DNA from: Hordeum vulgare subsp. vulgare
Taxonomy: Eukaryota > Streptophyta > Magnoliopsida > Poales > Poaceae
Assembly: GCF_904849725.1 (NCBI RefSeq)
Contig: NC_058524.1
Coordinates: forward strand, 493,460,263-493,524,262
Direction of reading: 5' to 3'
DNA: 64,000 bases
Positions 1 to 10,318 of this stretch are shown in pieces. Position 1 is the stretch's first letter. Every line of letters begins with the position of its first letter. Made by a program: the position numbers and the translations under genes. The notes under the pieces are model-generated. The model did no database searches, was not told where the DNA came from, and saw only the letters and a list, made by a program, of their open reading frames with translations.

Positions 1-24
1 TTTATCTCATTTTTTTCATGGCCG

Positions 25-262
25 TGTAAAGTTTGGTTTAAGCGTATGCCAAAGCAGGGACGCGTTGTGTGTTATATAGAACAGAGATTGCAGGATCTGG
101 TTGTTGGTTGTTAGATTGATCTCCAATCAATATCTATACAAAAGATAGAGATCAATCTTAAGCTCCTAACCACGAGAGTTTACATAACACATACCAACCC
201 TTATCTCTATGTATTCGATTTATACACACACCGAAATACATATTACAGTATATACGTTAACA
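25..262 (-). repeat. 3' LTR of the host Copia element
   Basis: This 238-bp repeat matches 35937-36175 almost base for base along its length, including the shared AGATTGATCTCCAA and CACACCGAAATACATATTAC blocks. It lies downstream of the RNase H remnant in the minus-strand direction. The visible substitutions suggest an old insertion, which fits the several later insertions inside it. Confidence 0.9.
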
Positions 263-273
263 CACACCCTCAA
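263..273 (-). other. Polypurine tract of the host Copia element
   Basis: On the minus strand this reads GAGGGTGTGTG directly before the 3' LTR (which begins TGTTAACG). A short purine-rich run next to the 3' LTR is the usual plus-strand primer site. It directly follows the end of the coding region. Confidence 0.6.
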
Positions 274-1432
274 TCATAACTTCACCAAGTTGAGATTGTG
301 TTTGAATTCTTCCAATTTTCACCAAGACAAGGCTTTGGTGAATCCATCTGCTATCTGGTCATTGGTGGGGATGAACCGAATGTCAAGCAGCTTATTTGCT
401 ACTCTTTCTCGCACAAAGTGATAATCAACCCAATATGTTTGGTCCTTACATGAAATACTAGGTTTTCTGATAGATACTTAGCACCAATATTATCACACTA
501 GAGGCGTGCAACTGGAGAATGATTTACACCAAGTTCATCAAGTAGGGCTTGAACCCAAATCAACTCAGTTGTGGCATTTGCCAATGCTTTGTACTCAGCT
601 TCAGTACTTGACCTTGGCACAATTGATTGCTTGCGTGAACTCCAAGATATGAGATTCAGTCCAAAGAAGACAGCAAATCCTCCTCTAGACCTTCTGTCAT
701 CAGGACAGCCTCCCCAATCAGCATCTGAAAAGGCACTCACCATAGTTGAGGTTGATCTTGTGAATTTTAACCCTGTACTCATTGTACCTCTGAGATATCT
801 CTGAATTTTCTTAATAGTAGTCCAATGCTGGGAAGTAGGAGTATGCAAGAATTGACATACCTTGTTTACTGGAAAACATATGTGAGGACGTGTAAGAGTT
901 ATATATTCTAAGGCACCTACTACACTTCTGTATTTTGTGGCATCTTCAGCTCCCAAAATTTCGCCTTCTTCTTTACACAACTTCTCAGTAGTGGATAGAG
1001 GCATGTTTGAGATTTTGCAACTCATCATACCTGCCTTTTTATAATATATCTGATACATATTTCTCTTGACTAAGAAGTATACCATTTGTTACCTTCTTTA
1101 CCTCTATTCCCAAGAAGAAATGCAAGTCGTCAAGATCTTTCAGAGCAAGGTCCTTTTGAAGATCTTCTAGCAATGCATTTGTTGCCTCCCGTGATGAACT
1201 TCCCACAATAATATCATCAACATATACCAGCATAAGAATGGTAACATTGCCTTTCTTGTAGAAGAAGAGTGAAGTATCAGCTTTGGAAAAGTGAAAACCA
1301 AGCCTTATGAGCTTTTTACTCAACCTAGAGTACCATTCTCTAGGTGCTTGTTTCAAACCATACAATGCCTTATCAAGCTTGCATACATAATGATGTTTGC
1401 ATTTCACCTCATACCCAGGTGGATGTCTCATA
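274..1432 (-). pseudogene. Copia reverse transcriptase C-terminal half and RNase H (broken)
   Basis: Copies RNA into DNA and degrades the RNA strand in the retrotransposon particle. The YVDD catalytic motif lies at 1213-1224, preceded by [13 protein letters not shown]. RNase H signatures follow: [15 protein letters not shown] and [10 protein letters not shown]. The reading frame changes between about 1085 and 1039, and a stop at 498 cuts off the normal RNase H C-terminus, whose remnant is still readable down to 274. The upstream half of the same RT lies at 7444-7869; Angela copy 1 sits between them, flanked by the TATAC duplication. Clearly non-functional. Confidence 0.9.
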
Positions 1433-1437
1433 TATAC

Positions 1438-3252
1438 TGTTGGAAATATGCCCTAGAGGCAATGATAAATAGTTATTATTATATTTCATGTTTAAAGATA
1501 ATCGTTTATTATCCATGCTATAATTGTATTGAATGAAAACATAGATACATGTGTGGATAAATAGACATAACAATGTCCCTAGCAAGCCTCTAGTTGGCTA
1601 GCCAGTTGATCCAGGATAGTCAAGGTTTTCTGACTATGTGCAAAGTGTTGTTGCTTGATAACTGGATCACATCATTTGGGAAATCATGTGATGGACTCGA
1701 CCCAAACTATGAACGTAGCATATTGATCGTGTCATTTTATTGCTATTGTTTTCTGCGTGTCAAGTATTTGTTCCTATGACCATGAGATCATATAATCCTA
1801 TGGCACCGGAGGGATGCCTTGTGTGCATCAAACGTCACAACGTAACTGGGTGACTATAAAGGTGCTCTACAGGTATCTCCGAAGGTGTCCTTTGGGTTAG
1901 TATGGATCAAGACTGGGATTTGTCACTCCGTGTGATGGAGAGGTATCTCGGGGCCCACTCGGTAATACAACATCACACACAAGCTTTGCAAGCAATGTGA
2001 CTAAGTGTAAGTCACGGGATCTTGTATTACGGAACGAGAAAAGAGACTTGTCGGTAACGAGATTGAAATAGGTATGCGGATACCGACGATCGAATCTCGG
2101 GTAAGTAACATACCGAAGGACAAAGGGAATGACATACGGGATTGCCTGAATCCTTGACACTGAGGTTCAACCGATAAGTTATTCGGAGAATATGTAGGAT
2201 CCAATATGGGCATCCAGGTCCCGCTATTGGATATTGACCGAGGAGTACCTCGGGGCATGTCTGCATAGTTCTCGAACCCGCGGGGTCTGCACACTTAAGG
2301 TTCGGCGATGTTTTAGTATGGTTGAGTTATATGTGTGGTTACCAGATGTTGTTTGGAGTCCCGGATGAGATCACAGACGTCACGAGGGTTTCCGGAATGG
2401 TTTGGAGACGAAGATTGATATATAGGATGACCTCATTTGGTTACCGAAAAGTTTTCGGGCATTACCGGGAATGTACCGGGAGTGACGAATGGGTTCCGCA
2501 TGTTCACCGGAAGGGGCCAGCCCACCTGGGGAAGTGCATAGGCCTTAGGGGTGCCTGGGCTGGTGGGACAGCCCAAAAGGGCCCTATGCGCAGGAGATAG
2601 AAAAACAAAGAGAAAAGGAAAAAAAAGGTGGGAAGGAAGGGAAGGACTCCACCTTCCAATCCTAGTTGGACTAGGACTGGAGGTGGACTCCTCCACCTCC
2701 TTGGCCGGCGGACCCTTGGGGTCTTGGACCCCAAGGCAATTCTCCCCTCCCCTCCTCCTATATATAGTGGGGTTCTAGGGCTGATTTGAGATAACTTTTG
2801 CCACGGCAGCCCGACCACAAACACCACGGTTTTTCCTCTAGATCGTATTTCTGCGGAGCTCAAGCGGAGCCCTGCAGGAGTAGATCCTTCACCACCAACG
2901 GAGTGTCGTCACGCTTCCGGAGAACTCATCTACTTCTCTGTCTTGATTGCTGGATCAAGAAGGCTGAGATCATCGTCGAGCTGTACGTGTGCTGAACGCG
3001 AAGGTGTCGTCCGTTCGGCACTAGATCATAGCGGATCGTGGGATGGATCATGGGACGGTTCGTGGGACGGTTCGTAGGGCGGATCAAGGGACGTGAGGAT
3101 GTTACACTACATCAACCACGTTTCTTAACGCTTCCTGCTGTGCGATCTACAAGGGTACGTAGATCCAAATCTCCTCTCGTAGATGCACATCACCATGATA
3201 GGTCTTCGTGCGCGTAGAATTTTTTTTGTTTCCCATGCGACGTTCCCCAACA
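1438..3252 (+). repeat. 5' LTR of Angela copy 1
   Basis: A 1815-bp LTR beginning TGTTGG and ending CCAACA. It aligns over its last 1565 bp with 5871-7438, with scattered substitutions I judge by eye at a few percent, so the copy is clearly older than Angela copy 2. A TATA-like TATATATAG (2760s) precedes the GGGTTCTAGGGCTGA leader segment. The small reading frames within it have no coding features. Confidence 0.92.
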
Positions 3253-3268
3253 GTGGCATCATGAGCTA
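3253..3268 (+). other. Primer binding site region of Angela copy 1
   Basis: The sequence GTGGCATCATGAGC follows the LTR directly. Copia elements use initiator methionine tRNA with a site resembling TGGTATCAGAGC; this is a diverged version, and Angela copy 2 has the same form at 57490. Confidence 0.6.
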
Positions 3269-4505
3269 GGTTCATGCGTAGATGTAATCTCAAGTAGAAC
3301 ACAAAGGTTTTTATGGACGATGATGATCGATTTTCTGCCCTCCTTAGTCTTTTCTCAATTCGACGGTATTGTTGGATTGAAGCGGCCCGGACCGACATTA
3401 TTCGTACGCTTACGAAAGACTGGTTTCATCGCTTGACATGCAACCTCGTTGCATAAAGATGACTGGCGGGTGTCTGTTTCTTCAACTTTAGTTGAATTGG
3501 TTTTGACCGAGGCGGTCCTTGGAGAGGTTAAATAGCAATTTGCACATCTCCGTTGTGGTTTTTGCGTATGTAAGATGCGATCTACTAGATACCCATTGCA
3601 ACCACGTAAAACATGCAACAACAATTAGAGGACTTCTAACTTGTTTTTGCACGGTATACTTGTGATATGATATGGCCAATGACGTGATATGATATATTGG
3701 ATGTATGAGATGATCATGTTGTAATAGTTAATATCGACTAGCACATCGATGGTATGGCAACTGGCAGGGGCCATAGGGTTGTCTTTAAACTAACGTTTGT
3801 GCTTGCAGATGCGTTTACTATATTACTAGGACGTAGCTTTAGTAGTAATAGCACGAGTAGCACGACAACCCCGATGGCGACACGTTGATGGAGATCATGG
3901 TGTGGCGCCGGTGACAAGAAGATCGTGCCGGTGCTTTGGTGATGGAGATTAAGAAGCACATGATGATGGCCATATCATGTCACTTATGAATTGCATGTGA
4001 TGTTAATCCTTTTATGCACCTTATTTTGCTTAGAACGATGGTATCATTATGAGGTGATCTCTCACTAAAATTTCAAGACGAAATTGTGTTCTCCCCGACT
4101 GTGCACCGTTGCTACAGTTCGTCGTTTTGAGACACCACGTGATGATCGGGTGTGGTAGACTCAACGTTCACATACAACGGGTGCAAAACAGTTGCACATG
4201 CGGAACACTCGGTTTAAGCTTGACGAGCCTAGCATGTGCATACATGGCCTCGGAACACATGAGACCGAAAGGTCGATCATGAATCATATAGTTGATATGA
4301 TTAGCATAGGGATGCTTACCACTGAAACTATCATCAACTCACGTGATGATCGGACTTGAGCTAGTGGAATTGGATCATGAACCACTCAAATGACTAGAGA
4401 GATGTACTTTTTGAGTGGGAGTTTAGCAAGTAATTTGATTAGTTAAACTCTAATTATCTTGAACATAGTCTAAGTCCACTTGGAAAATATTTGTGTTGTA
4501 GATCA
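3269..4505 (+). other. Untranslated leader of Angela copy 1
   Basis: About 1.2 kb between the primer site and the gag start. It aligns well with 57505-58740 in Angela copy 2 (for example the shared GCACCGTTGCTACAGTTCGT and CACCACGTGATGATCGGG blocks). No convincing ORF is present; long leaders are normal in BARE1/Angela, where they carry packaging and dimerisation signals. Confidence 0.75.
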
Positions 4506-5858
4506 ATGGCTCACGCGACAGTCGCCCTGAATTTTAATACGTTCCTAGAGAAAGCTAAGTTGAAAGATGATGGAAGCAACTTTGTAGACTCGGCTCGTAA
4601 TCTTAAATTGCTCCTGCAAGCTGGGAAGAAGGATTATGTCCTTAATGTTGTGCTAGGAGATGAACCACCCGCCACGGCTGACCAAGATGCTAAGAACGCT
4701 TGGTTAACACGCAAGGAGGACTACTCAGTAGTTCAATGTGCAGTCTTGTATGGCTTAGAGACGGGACTTCAACGTCGCTTTGAGCGTCATGGAGCATATG
4801 AGATGTTCCAGGAGTTGAAGTTTATCTTTCAGAAGAACACCCAGATTGAGAGGTATGAGACCTCCGATAAATTCTATGCTTGCAAGATGGAGGAGAATTC
4901 GTCTGTCAGTGAACATGTGCTCAAAATGTTTGGGTACTCAAACCGTCTAGCTGAGCTGGGGATTGAACTCCCGCAAGAGGCTATCACTGACAGAATTCTT
5001 CAATCACTACCACCAAGCTATAAGGGCTTTGTGTTGAACTATAACATGCAAGGGATGAACAAGTCACCCGGCGAGTTATTCGCGATGCTGAAAGTCGCAG
5101 AGTCAGAACTCCGTAAAGAGCATCAAGTGTTGATGGTGAATAAGACCACTAGTTTCAAGAGAAACGGCAAAGGAAAGAAGGGTAATTCAAAAAAGAGCGG
5201 CAAGCCTGTTGCCAATCCAACGAAGAAACCCAAAGCTGGACCTAAGCCTGAAACGGAGTGGTATTATTGCAAGGGTATGGGTCACTCGAAGCGCAACTGC
5301 CCCAAGTATCTGGCTGATAAGAAGGCGGCCAAGGAAAAATCAGGTATATTCGATATACATGTTATTGATGTGTACTTAACCATCTCTCGTAGTAGTGCCT
5401 GGGTATTCGATACCGGTTATGTTGCTCATATTGGCAACTCGAAACAGAAACTACGGAATAAGCGAAGACTGGCGAAGGATGAAGTGACGATGCGTGTGGG
5501 AAATGGTTCCAAGGTTGATGCAATCACCGTCAACGCAGTTTCACTTCAGTTACCATCAGGATTAGTTATGAACTTAAATAAATGTTATTTAGTGCGTGCA
5601 TTAAGCATGAACATTATATCTGGATCTTGTTTATTGCAAGACGGTTACTCGTTTAAGTCAGAGAATAATGGTTGTTCTATTTCTATGAGTAATATCTTTT
5701 ATGGCCATGCACCCAATGTGAGAGGATTGTTCATATTGAATCTTGATAGTGATAATACACATATACATAACATTGAGACCAAAAGAGTTAGAGTTAACAA
5801 TGATAGCGTCATGTTTTTATGGCACTCCCGCTTAGGTCATATTAGTGAAAGCGCATGA
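4506..5858 (+). pseudogene. Angela gag-protease fragment, truncated before integrase
   Basis: Gag forms the virus-like particle and the protease cleaves the polyprotein. The frame opens at 4491; I prefer the second methionine (4506, MAHATVALNF) as the family-like start. The UBN2-type gag domain fills roughly residues 20-210 (motif RILQSLPPSYKGF), followed by a lysine-rich stretch. The zinc knuckle reads WYYCKGMGHSKRNC, so the first cysteine of CCHC is a tryptophan. The protease active site is DTGY (AWVFDTGYVAHI) where DTGS is usual. The frame ends in GAG-pre-integrase (LWHSRLGHISESA), where the internal deletion follows. Probably not functional. Confidence 0.9.
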
Positions 5859-5870
5859 AGAAACTCCATA

Positions 5871-7438
5871 GTGATGGACTAGACCCAAACTATGAACGTA
5901 GCATATTGATCGTGTCATTTTATTGCTATTGTTTTCTGCGTGTCAGGTATTTGTTCCTATGACCATGAGATCATATAATCCACTGGCACTGGAGGGATGC
6001 CTTGTGTGCATCAAACGTCACAACGTAACTGGGTGACTATAAAGGTGCTCTACAGGTATCTCCGAAGGTGTTCGTCGGGTTAGTATGGATCAAGACTGGC
6101 ATTTGTCACTCCGTGTGACGGAGAGGTATCTCGGGGCGCACTCGGTAATACAACACCACACACAAGCCTTGCAAGCAATGTGACTAAGTGTAAGTCACGT
6201 GATCTTGTATTACGGAACGAGAAAAGAGACTTGTCGGTAACGAGATTGAAATAGGTACGCGGATACCGACGATCGAATCTCGGGTAAGTAACATACCGAA
6301 GGACAAAGGGAATGACATACGGGATTGCCTGAATCCTTGACACTGAGGTTCAAACGATAAGTTATTCGGAGAATATGTAGGATCCAATATGGGCATCCAG
6401 GTCCCGCTATTGGATATTGACCGAGGAGTACCTCGGGGCATGTCTGCATATTTCTCGAACCCGCCGGGTCTGCACACTCAAGGTTCGGCGATGTTTTAGT
6501 ATGGTTGAGTTATATGTGTGGTTACCCAATGTTGTTCGGAGTCCCGGATGAGATCACGGACGTTACGAAGGTTTCCGGAATGGTTCGGAGAAGAAGATTG
6601 ATATATAGGATGACCTCATTTGGTTACCGGAAAGTTTTCGGGGATTACCGGGAATGTACCGGGAGTGACGAATGGGTTCCGGATGTGCACCGGGAGGGTC
6701 CAGCCCACCCGGGGAAGCCCATAGGCCTTAGGGGTGCCGCACCAGCCCTTAGTGGGTTGGTGGGACAGCCCAAAAGGGCCCTATGCGCAGGAAATAGAAA
6801 GACAAAGAGAAAAGGAAAAAAAGGTGGGAAGGAAGGGAAGGACTCCACCTTCCAATCCTAGTTGTACTAGGATTGGTTGGTGGACTCCTCCACCTCCTTG
6901 GCCGGCGGACCCTTGGGGCCTTGGACCCCAAGGCAAGTCTCCTCTCCCCTCCTCCTATATATAGTGGGGGTTCTAGGGCTGATTTGAGACAACTTTTGCC
7001 ACGGCAGCCCGACCACAAACACCACGGTTTTTCCTCTAGATCGTATTTCGGCGGAGCTCGGGCGGAGCGCTGCAGGAGTAGATCCTTCACCACCACCAGA
7101 GCACCGTCATGCTACCGGAGAACTCATCTATTTCTCCGTCTTGCTTGCTGGATCAAGAAGGCCGATATCATCGTCGAGTTGTACGTGTGCTGAACGCGGA
7201 GGTGCCGTTCGTTCGGCACTAGATCGGTGCGGATCGTGGGACGGATCATGGGACGGTTCACGGGGCGGATCGAGGGACGTGAGGACGTTCCACTACATCT
7301 ACCGCGTTTCTTAACGCTTCCTGTTGTGCGATCTACAAGGGTACATAGATCCAAATCTCCTCTCGTAGATGGACATCACCATGATAGGTCTTCGTGCGCG
7401 TAGGAAAATTTTTGTTTCCCATGCGACGTTCCCCAACA
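5871..7438 (+). repeat. 3' LTR of Angela copy 1, lacking its first 250 bp
   Basis: Positions 5871-5880 (GTGATGGACT) correspond to 1688-1697 of the 5' LTR, so the first 250 bp (1438-1687) were lost together with pol. The rest is collinear to the CCCCAACA end. The left side of the junction is still gag-pre-integrase coding sequence (HISESA followed by a recognisable continuation). Confidence 0.9.
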
Positions 7439-7443
7439 TATAC

Positions 7444-7869
7444 TTCTTCCTCTAGAACTTCAAGAAGAAACACATTCTGCACATACAATTGACGAAGGCT
7501 CCAATTGTTTGATACTACAATAGAGAGAAAAAGTGTGATAGTAGTTGCTTTCACAACACGATTAAAAGTGTCCTCAGAGTATATACCATATCTTTGTTTA
7601 AATCCTTTTGCTACTAATCTGGCCTTGTACCTATCTATCTCTCCATTTGATTTCTTCTTGATTCTATAAACCCATTTGCAATCAATAATGTTTCTACCTC
7701 TTGCAGGAATAACTAGATGCCATGTCTTATTCTTTATAAGAGCTTTATATTCCTCATTCATTGCATTTTAACAATTCTTGTTTTCAAAGGCTTCACCTAA
7801 GTTAGAAGGCTCACCCATGATAGCTAGACCTCCAAAACGACGACCTTTTTCATACCTGGTTGTACCATG
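7444..7869 (-). pseudogene. Copia reverse transcriptase N-terminal half
   Basis: Minus-strand continuation of the host Copia pol. It shows [34 protein letters not shown] and [14 protein letters not shown], the conserved start of the RVT_2 domain. A stop interrupts the frame just before MNEEYKAL (near 7762). The reading stops at the Angela insertion and resumes at 1432. On the other side Gypsy-1 separates it from integrase. Confidence 0.88.
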
Positions 7870-7906
7870 TGTACGAACTTTCAGCATAGTGATACCATGC
7901 TGCGAT

Positions 7907-8770
7907 TGATACGTCCCAAACGTATCTATAATTTCTGCTTGTTCCATGATCTTTTGGGTGACATTGTTATATGTTTTGCTACACTTTTATATCATTTTAC
8001 ACCTATTTGGACTAACCTACTAACTCAGTGCACCCGGTGCCAGTTTCTGTTTGCTGATGTATATTTTGCACGGGCTTTTAGCCAATTTTCCGAAGCCCGA
8101 AAAATTCCAGAAAAAATATATAAAAAATCAACGAAACAGAAGCTTCCGGATCACCAAAGATGGGCCAGACGGGGGCCACGGGCCTCCCAGGTGGCTTGCT
8201 TGCGCGGCTAGGCCCTAGGCCGCGCCACGAAGTCGCCTGGGTGGGTCCCACCTCCTCCGGTGCCCTCCTTTGGCCTATATTTAGAGTCCCGAGAGGAAAC
8301 CCTCGGAGACTTTCAGGAATGGCGAATTTCTCCATTGTTCCGCCGCCGCAGCGCTTCCGAGATCGGGAGCGTCAGGAGACCTCTTCCCGGCACCCTGTCG
8401 GAGGGAGGATTGACCTCCAAGAGCTTCTCTACCGCCATGGACGCTTCCTGGAGGTGTCCTGAGTAGTCCTCCTTGGACAATGAGTCCTTGACCAGTAGCT
8501 ATGTGATGTCTTCTCTCCAATCTTGTGCTTCGATGGTTAGTCCTTGTGAGCTTCCCTACATGATCAAGGCATTCTCTTGCTATTGCTATACTCGGTTTGT
8601 TGTGATCTGATGGATTATGAGATTATGTTTTGATTGTTATGAGTTATATATTTTATTATCCTTTCATATTATGTTCTTAGTGATTCATGCATGTTCTCTG
8701 TTGCTATTTATTGCTTTGGCCAAGTAGTAGATCGTAACTCCAAGAGGCAGCGTTATGCATGATTGTGGGT
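7907..8770 (+). repeat. 5' LTR of Gypsy-1, first part
   Basis: Matches the first 865 or so bases of the 3' LTR at 31556. It is cut at GATTGTGGGT by Gypsy-2 and resumes at 15433. It contains a GC-rich block (about 8158-8265) followed by TATATTTA (8276-8283), a likely promoter arrangement. The 8260-8466 reading frames in it are chance ORFs that recur in the 3' LTR. Confidence 0.9.
8276..8283 (+). promoter_or_regulatory. Candidate TATA box of the Gypsy-1 LTR
   Basis: TATATTTA in the context TTTGGCCTATATTTAGAG, conserved at 31925-31932 in the 3' LTR and located just after a GC-rich block. Gypsy-2 and Gypsy-3 LTRs show the same order. Inferred from sequence and position. Confidence 0.5.
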
Positions 8771-10301
8771 TGCTACGGCAACAGAAATCCTTCTGTCGTC
8801 TCTTGAGCTTGCGTTGGTTTTTCCCTTGAAGAGGAAAGGGCGATGCAGCACACGAGCAGTAATTATTTCCCTCAGTTTGAGAACCAAGGTATCAATCCAG
8901 TAGGAGAATCGCGTCAAGTCCAGAGTACCTGCGCAAACACAAAAGAGCTTGCACCCAACGCTATAAAGGGGTTGTCAATCCCTTCAAGATTGATTGCAAA
9001 GTGAGATATGAAGGCGGAAAGTGCAACGAAGTAAAAGTGTAAGGCTAAAAATATGGTGTGAAGTAGACCTGGGGGCCATAGTGTTCACTAGAGGCTTCTC
9101 TCAAAATAGCAAATATTACGGTGGGTGAACAAATTACTGTCGAGCAATTGATAGAACCGTGCGAAGTCATGACGATATCTAAGGCAATGATCATACATAT
9201 AAGCATCACGTCCGAGACAAGTAGACCGATACTTTCTGCATCTAGTACTATTACTCCACACATCGACCGCTATCCAGCATGCATCTAGTGTATTGAGTTC
9301 ATGACGAACAGAGTAACGCCTTAAGCAAGATGACATGATGTAGAGGGATAAACTCAAACCAATGATGAAAACTCCATCTTTTTACCCTTGATGGCAACAA
9401 CACGATGTGTGCCTCGCTACCCCTTCTGTCACTGGGTGAGGTCACCGCACGGTATGAACCCAAAACCAAGCACTTCTCCCATTGCAAGAATCATAGATCA
9501 AGTTGGACAAACAAAACCCACGACTCGAAGAGAATTACAAGGATATGAAATCATGCATAAGAGAGATTAGAAGAAACTCAAATAAGATTCATAGATAATA
9601 TGATCATAAATCCACAATTCATCGGATCTAGACAAACACACCGCAAAAGAATATTACATCGGATAGATCTCCATGAAGATAATGGAGAACTTTGTATTGA
9701 AGATCCAAGAGAGAGAAGAGGGCATCTAGCTACTAGCTATGGACCCGAAGGTCTATGGTGAACTACTCACGCATCATCGAAGAGGTCATGGTGTTGATGA
9801 AGAAGCCCTCCGTATCCGAATCCCCCCTCCGACAGGGCACCAGAACGTGCCCCAGATGGGATCTTGCGGAGACAAAAGCTTGCGGCGGCGGAAAAGTATT
9901 TTTATTGATCTCTGTGGCAGTTTTGGATTTTTTCTGGATTTATAGGCGGAAGATGTAGGGCAATCATGACACAGGGGGCCCACAAGCCTGCTAGGCGCCC
10001 CCCCCCCCCAGCCGCGCCTAGGGGGCTTGTGGGGTCCCCTGCTGGCCCGTGCCTTGGTTCTCAAGTCTGACGCGTATGTTCTGTTCCAGAAAAAATCTTT
10101 TCGGAAGTTTTATTCCGTTTGGACACCATTTAAAATCATCCTCTGAAAAGGGTCAAAAACACGGAAAAACGAGAACTGGCACTTGGTACTGAGTTAATAA
10201 GTTAGTCCCAAAAAGTTATAAAAGGCATATAAAACATCCAAAGTTTGACAAGATAATAGCATGGAACCATCAAAAATTATAGATACGTTGGAGACGTATC
10301 A
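8771..10301 (-). repeat. 3' LTR of Gypsy-2
   Basis: A 1531-bp copy nearly collinear with 13903-15432; differences are scattered substitutions and short indels (for example in the C-run near 10000). A GC-rich palindromic segment (about 9966-10043) lies on the transcriptional upstream side of ATTTATA (9938-9944). Confidence 0.9.
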
Positions 10302-10318
10302 AGCATCCCCAAGCATAA
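10302..10318 (-). other. Polypurine tract of Gypsy-2
   Basis: On the minus strand this reads ATGCTTGGGGATGCT next to the 3' LTR, after a CTCGAGGACGAGCAGG block. The same CTTGGGGA core precedes the 3' LTR of Gypsy-1 and Gypsy-3. Confidence 0.65.

Larger units (their letters stand above)
1438..7438 (+). mobile_element. Angela/BARE1-type Copia retrotransposon, internally deleted (copy 1)
   Basis: The ends are TGTTGGAAATATGCC and CGTTCCCCAACA, the characteristic Angela/BARE1/WIS LTR termini. A perfect 5-bp target duplication, TATAC, flanks it (1433-1437 and 7439-7443). Contents are a full 5' LTR, a leader, a gag-protease ORF up to the GAG-pre-integrase motif LWHSRLGHI, then an abrupt jump into the 3' LTR about 250 bp from its start. 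Integrase, RT and RNase H are gone, leaving 6001 bp where intact Angela copies are about 8-9 kb (family knowledge). It inserted into the RT of the host Copia. Confidence 0.93.
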
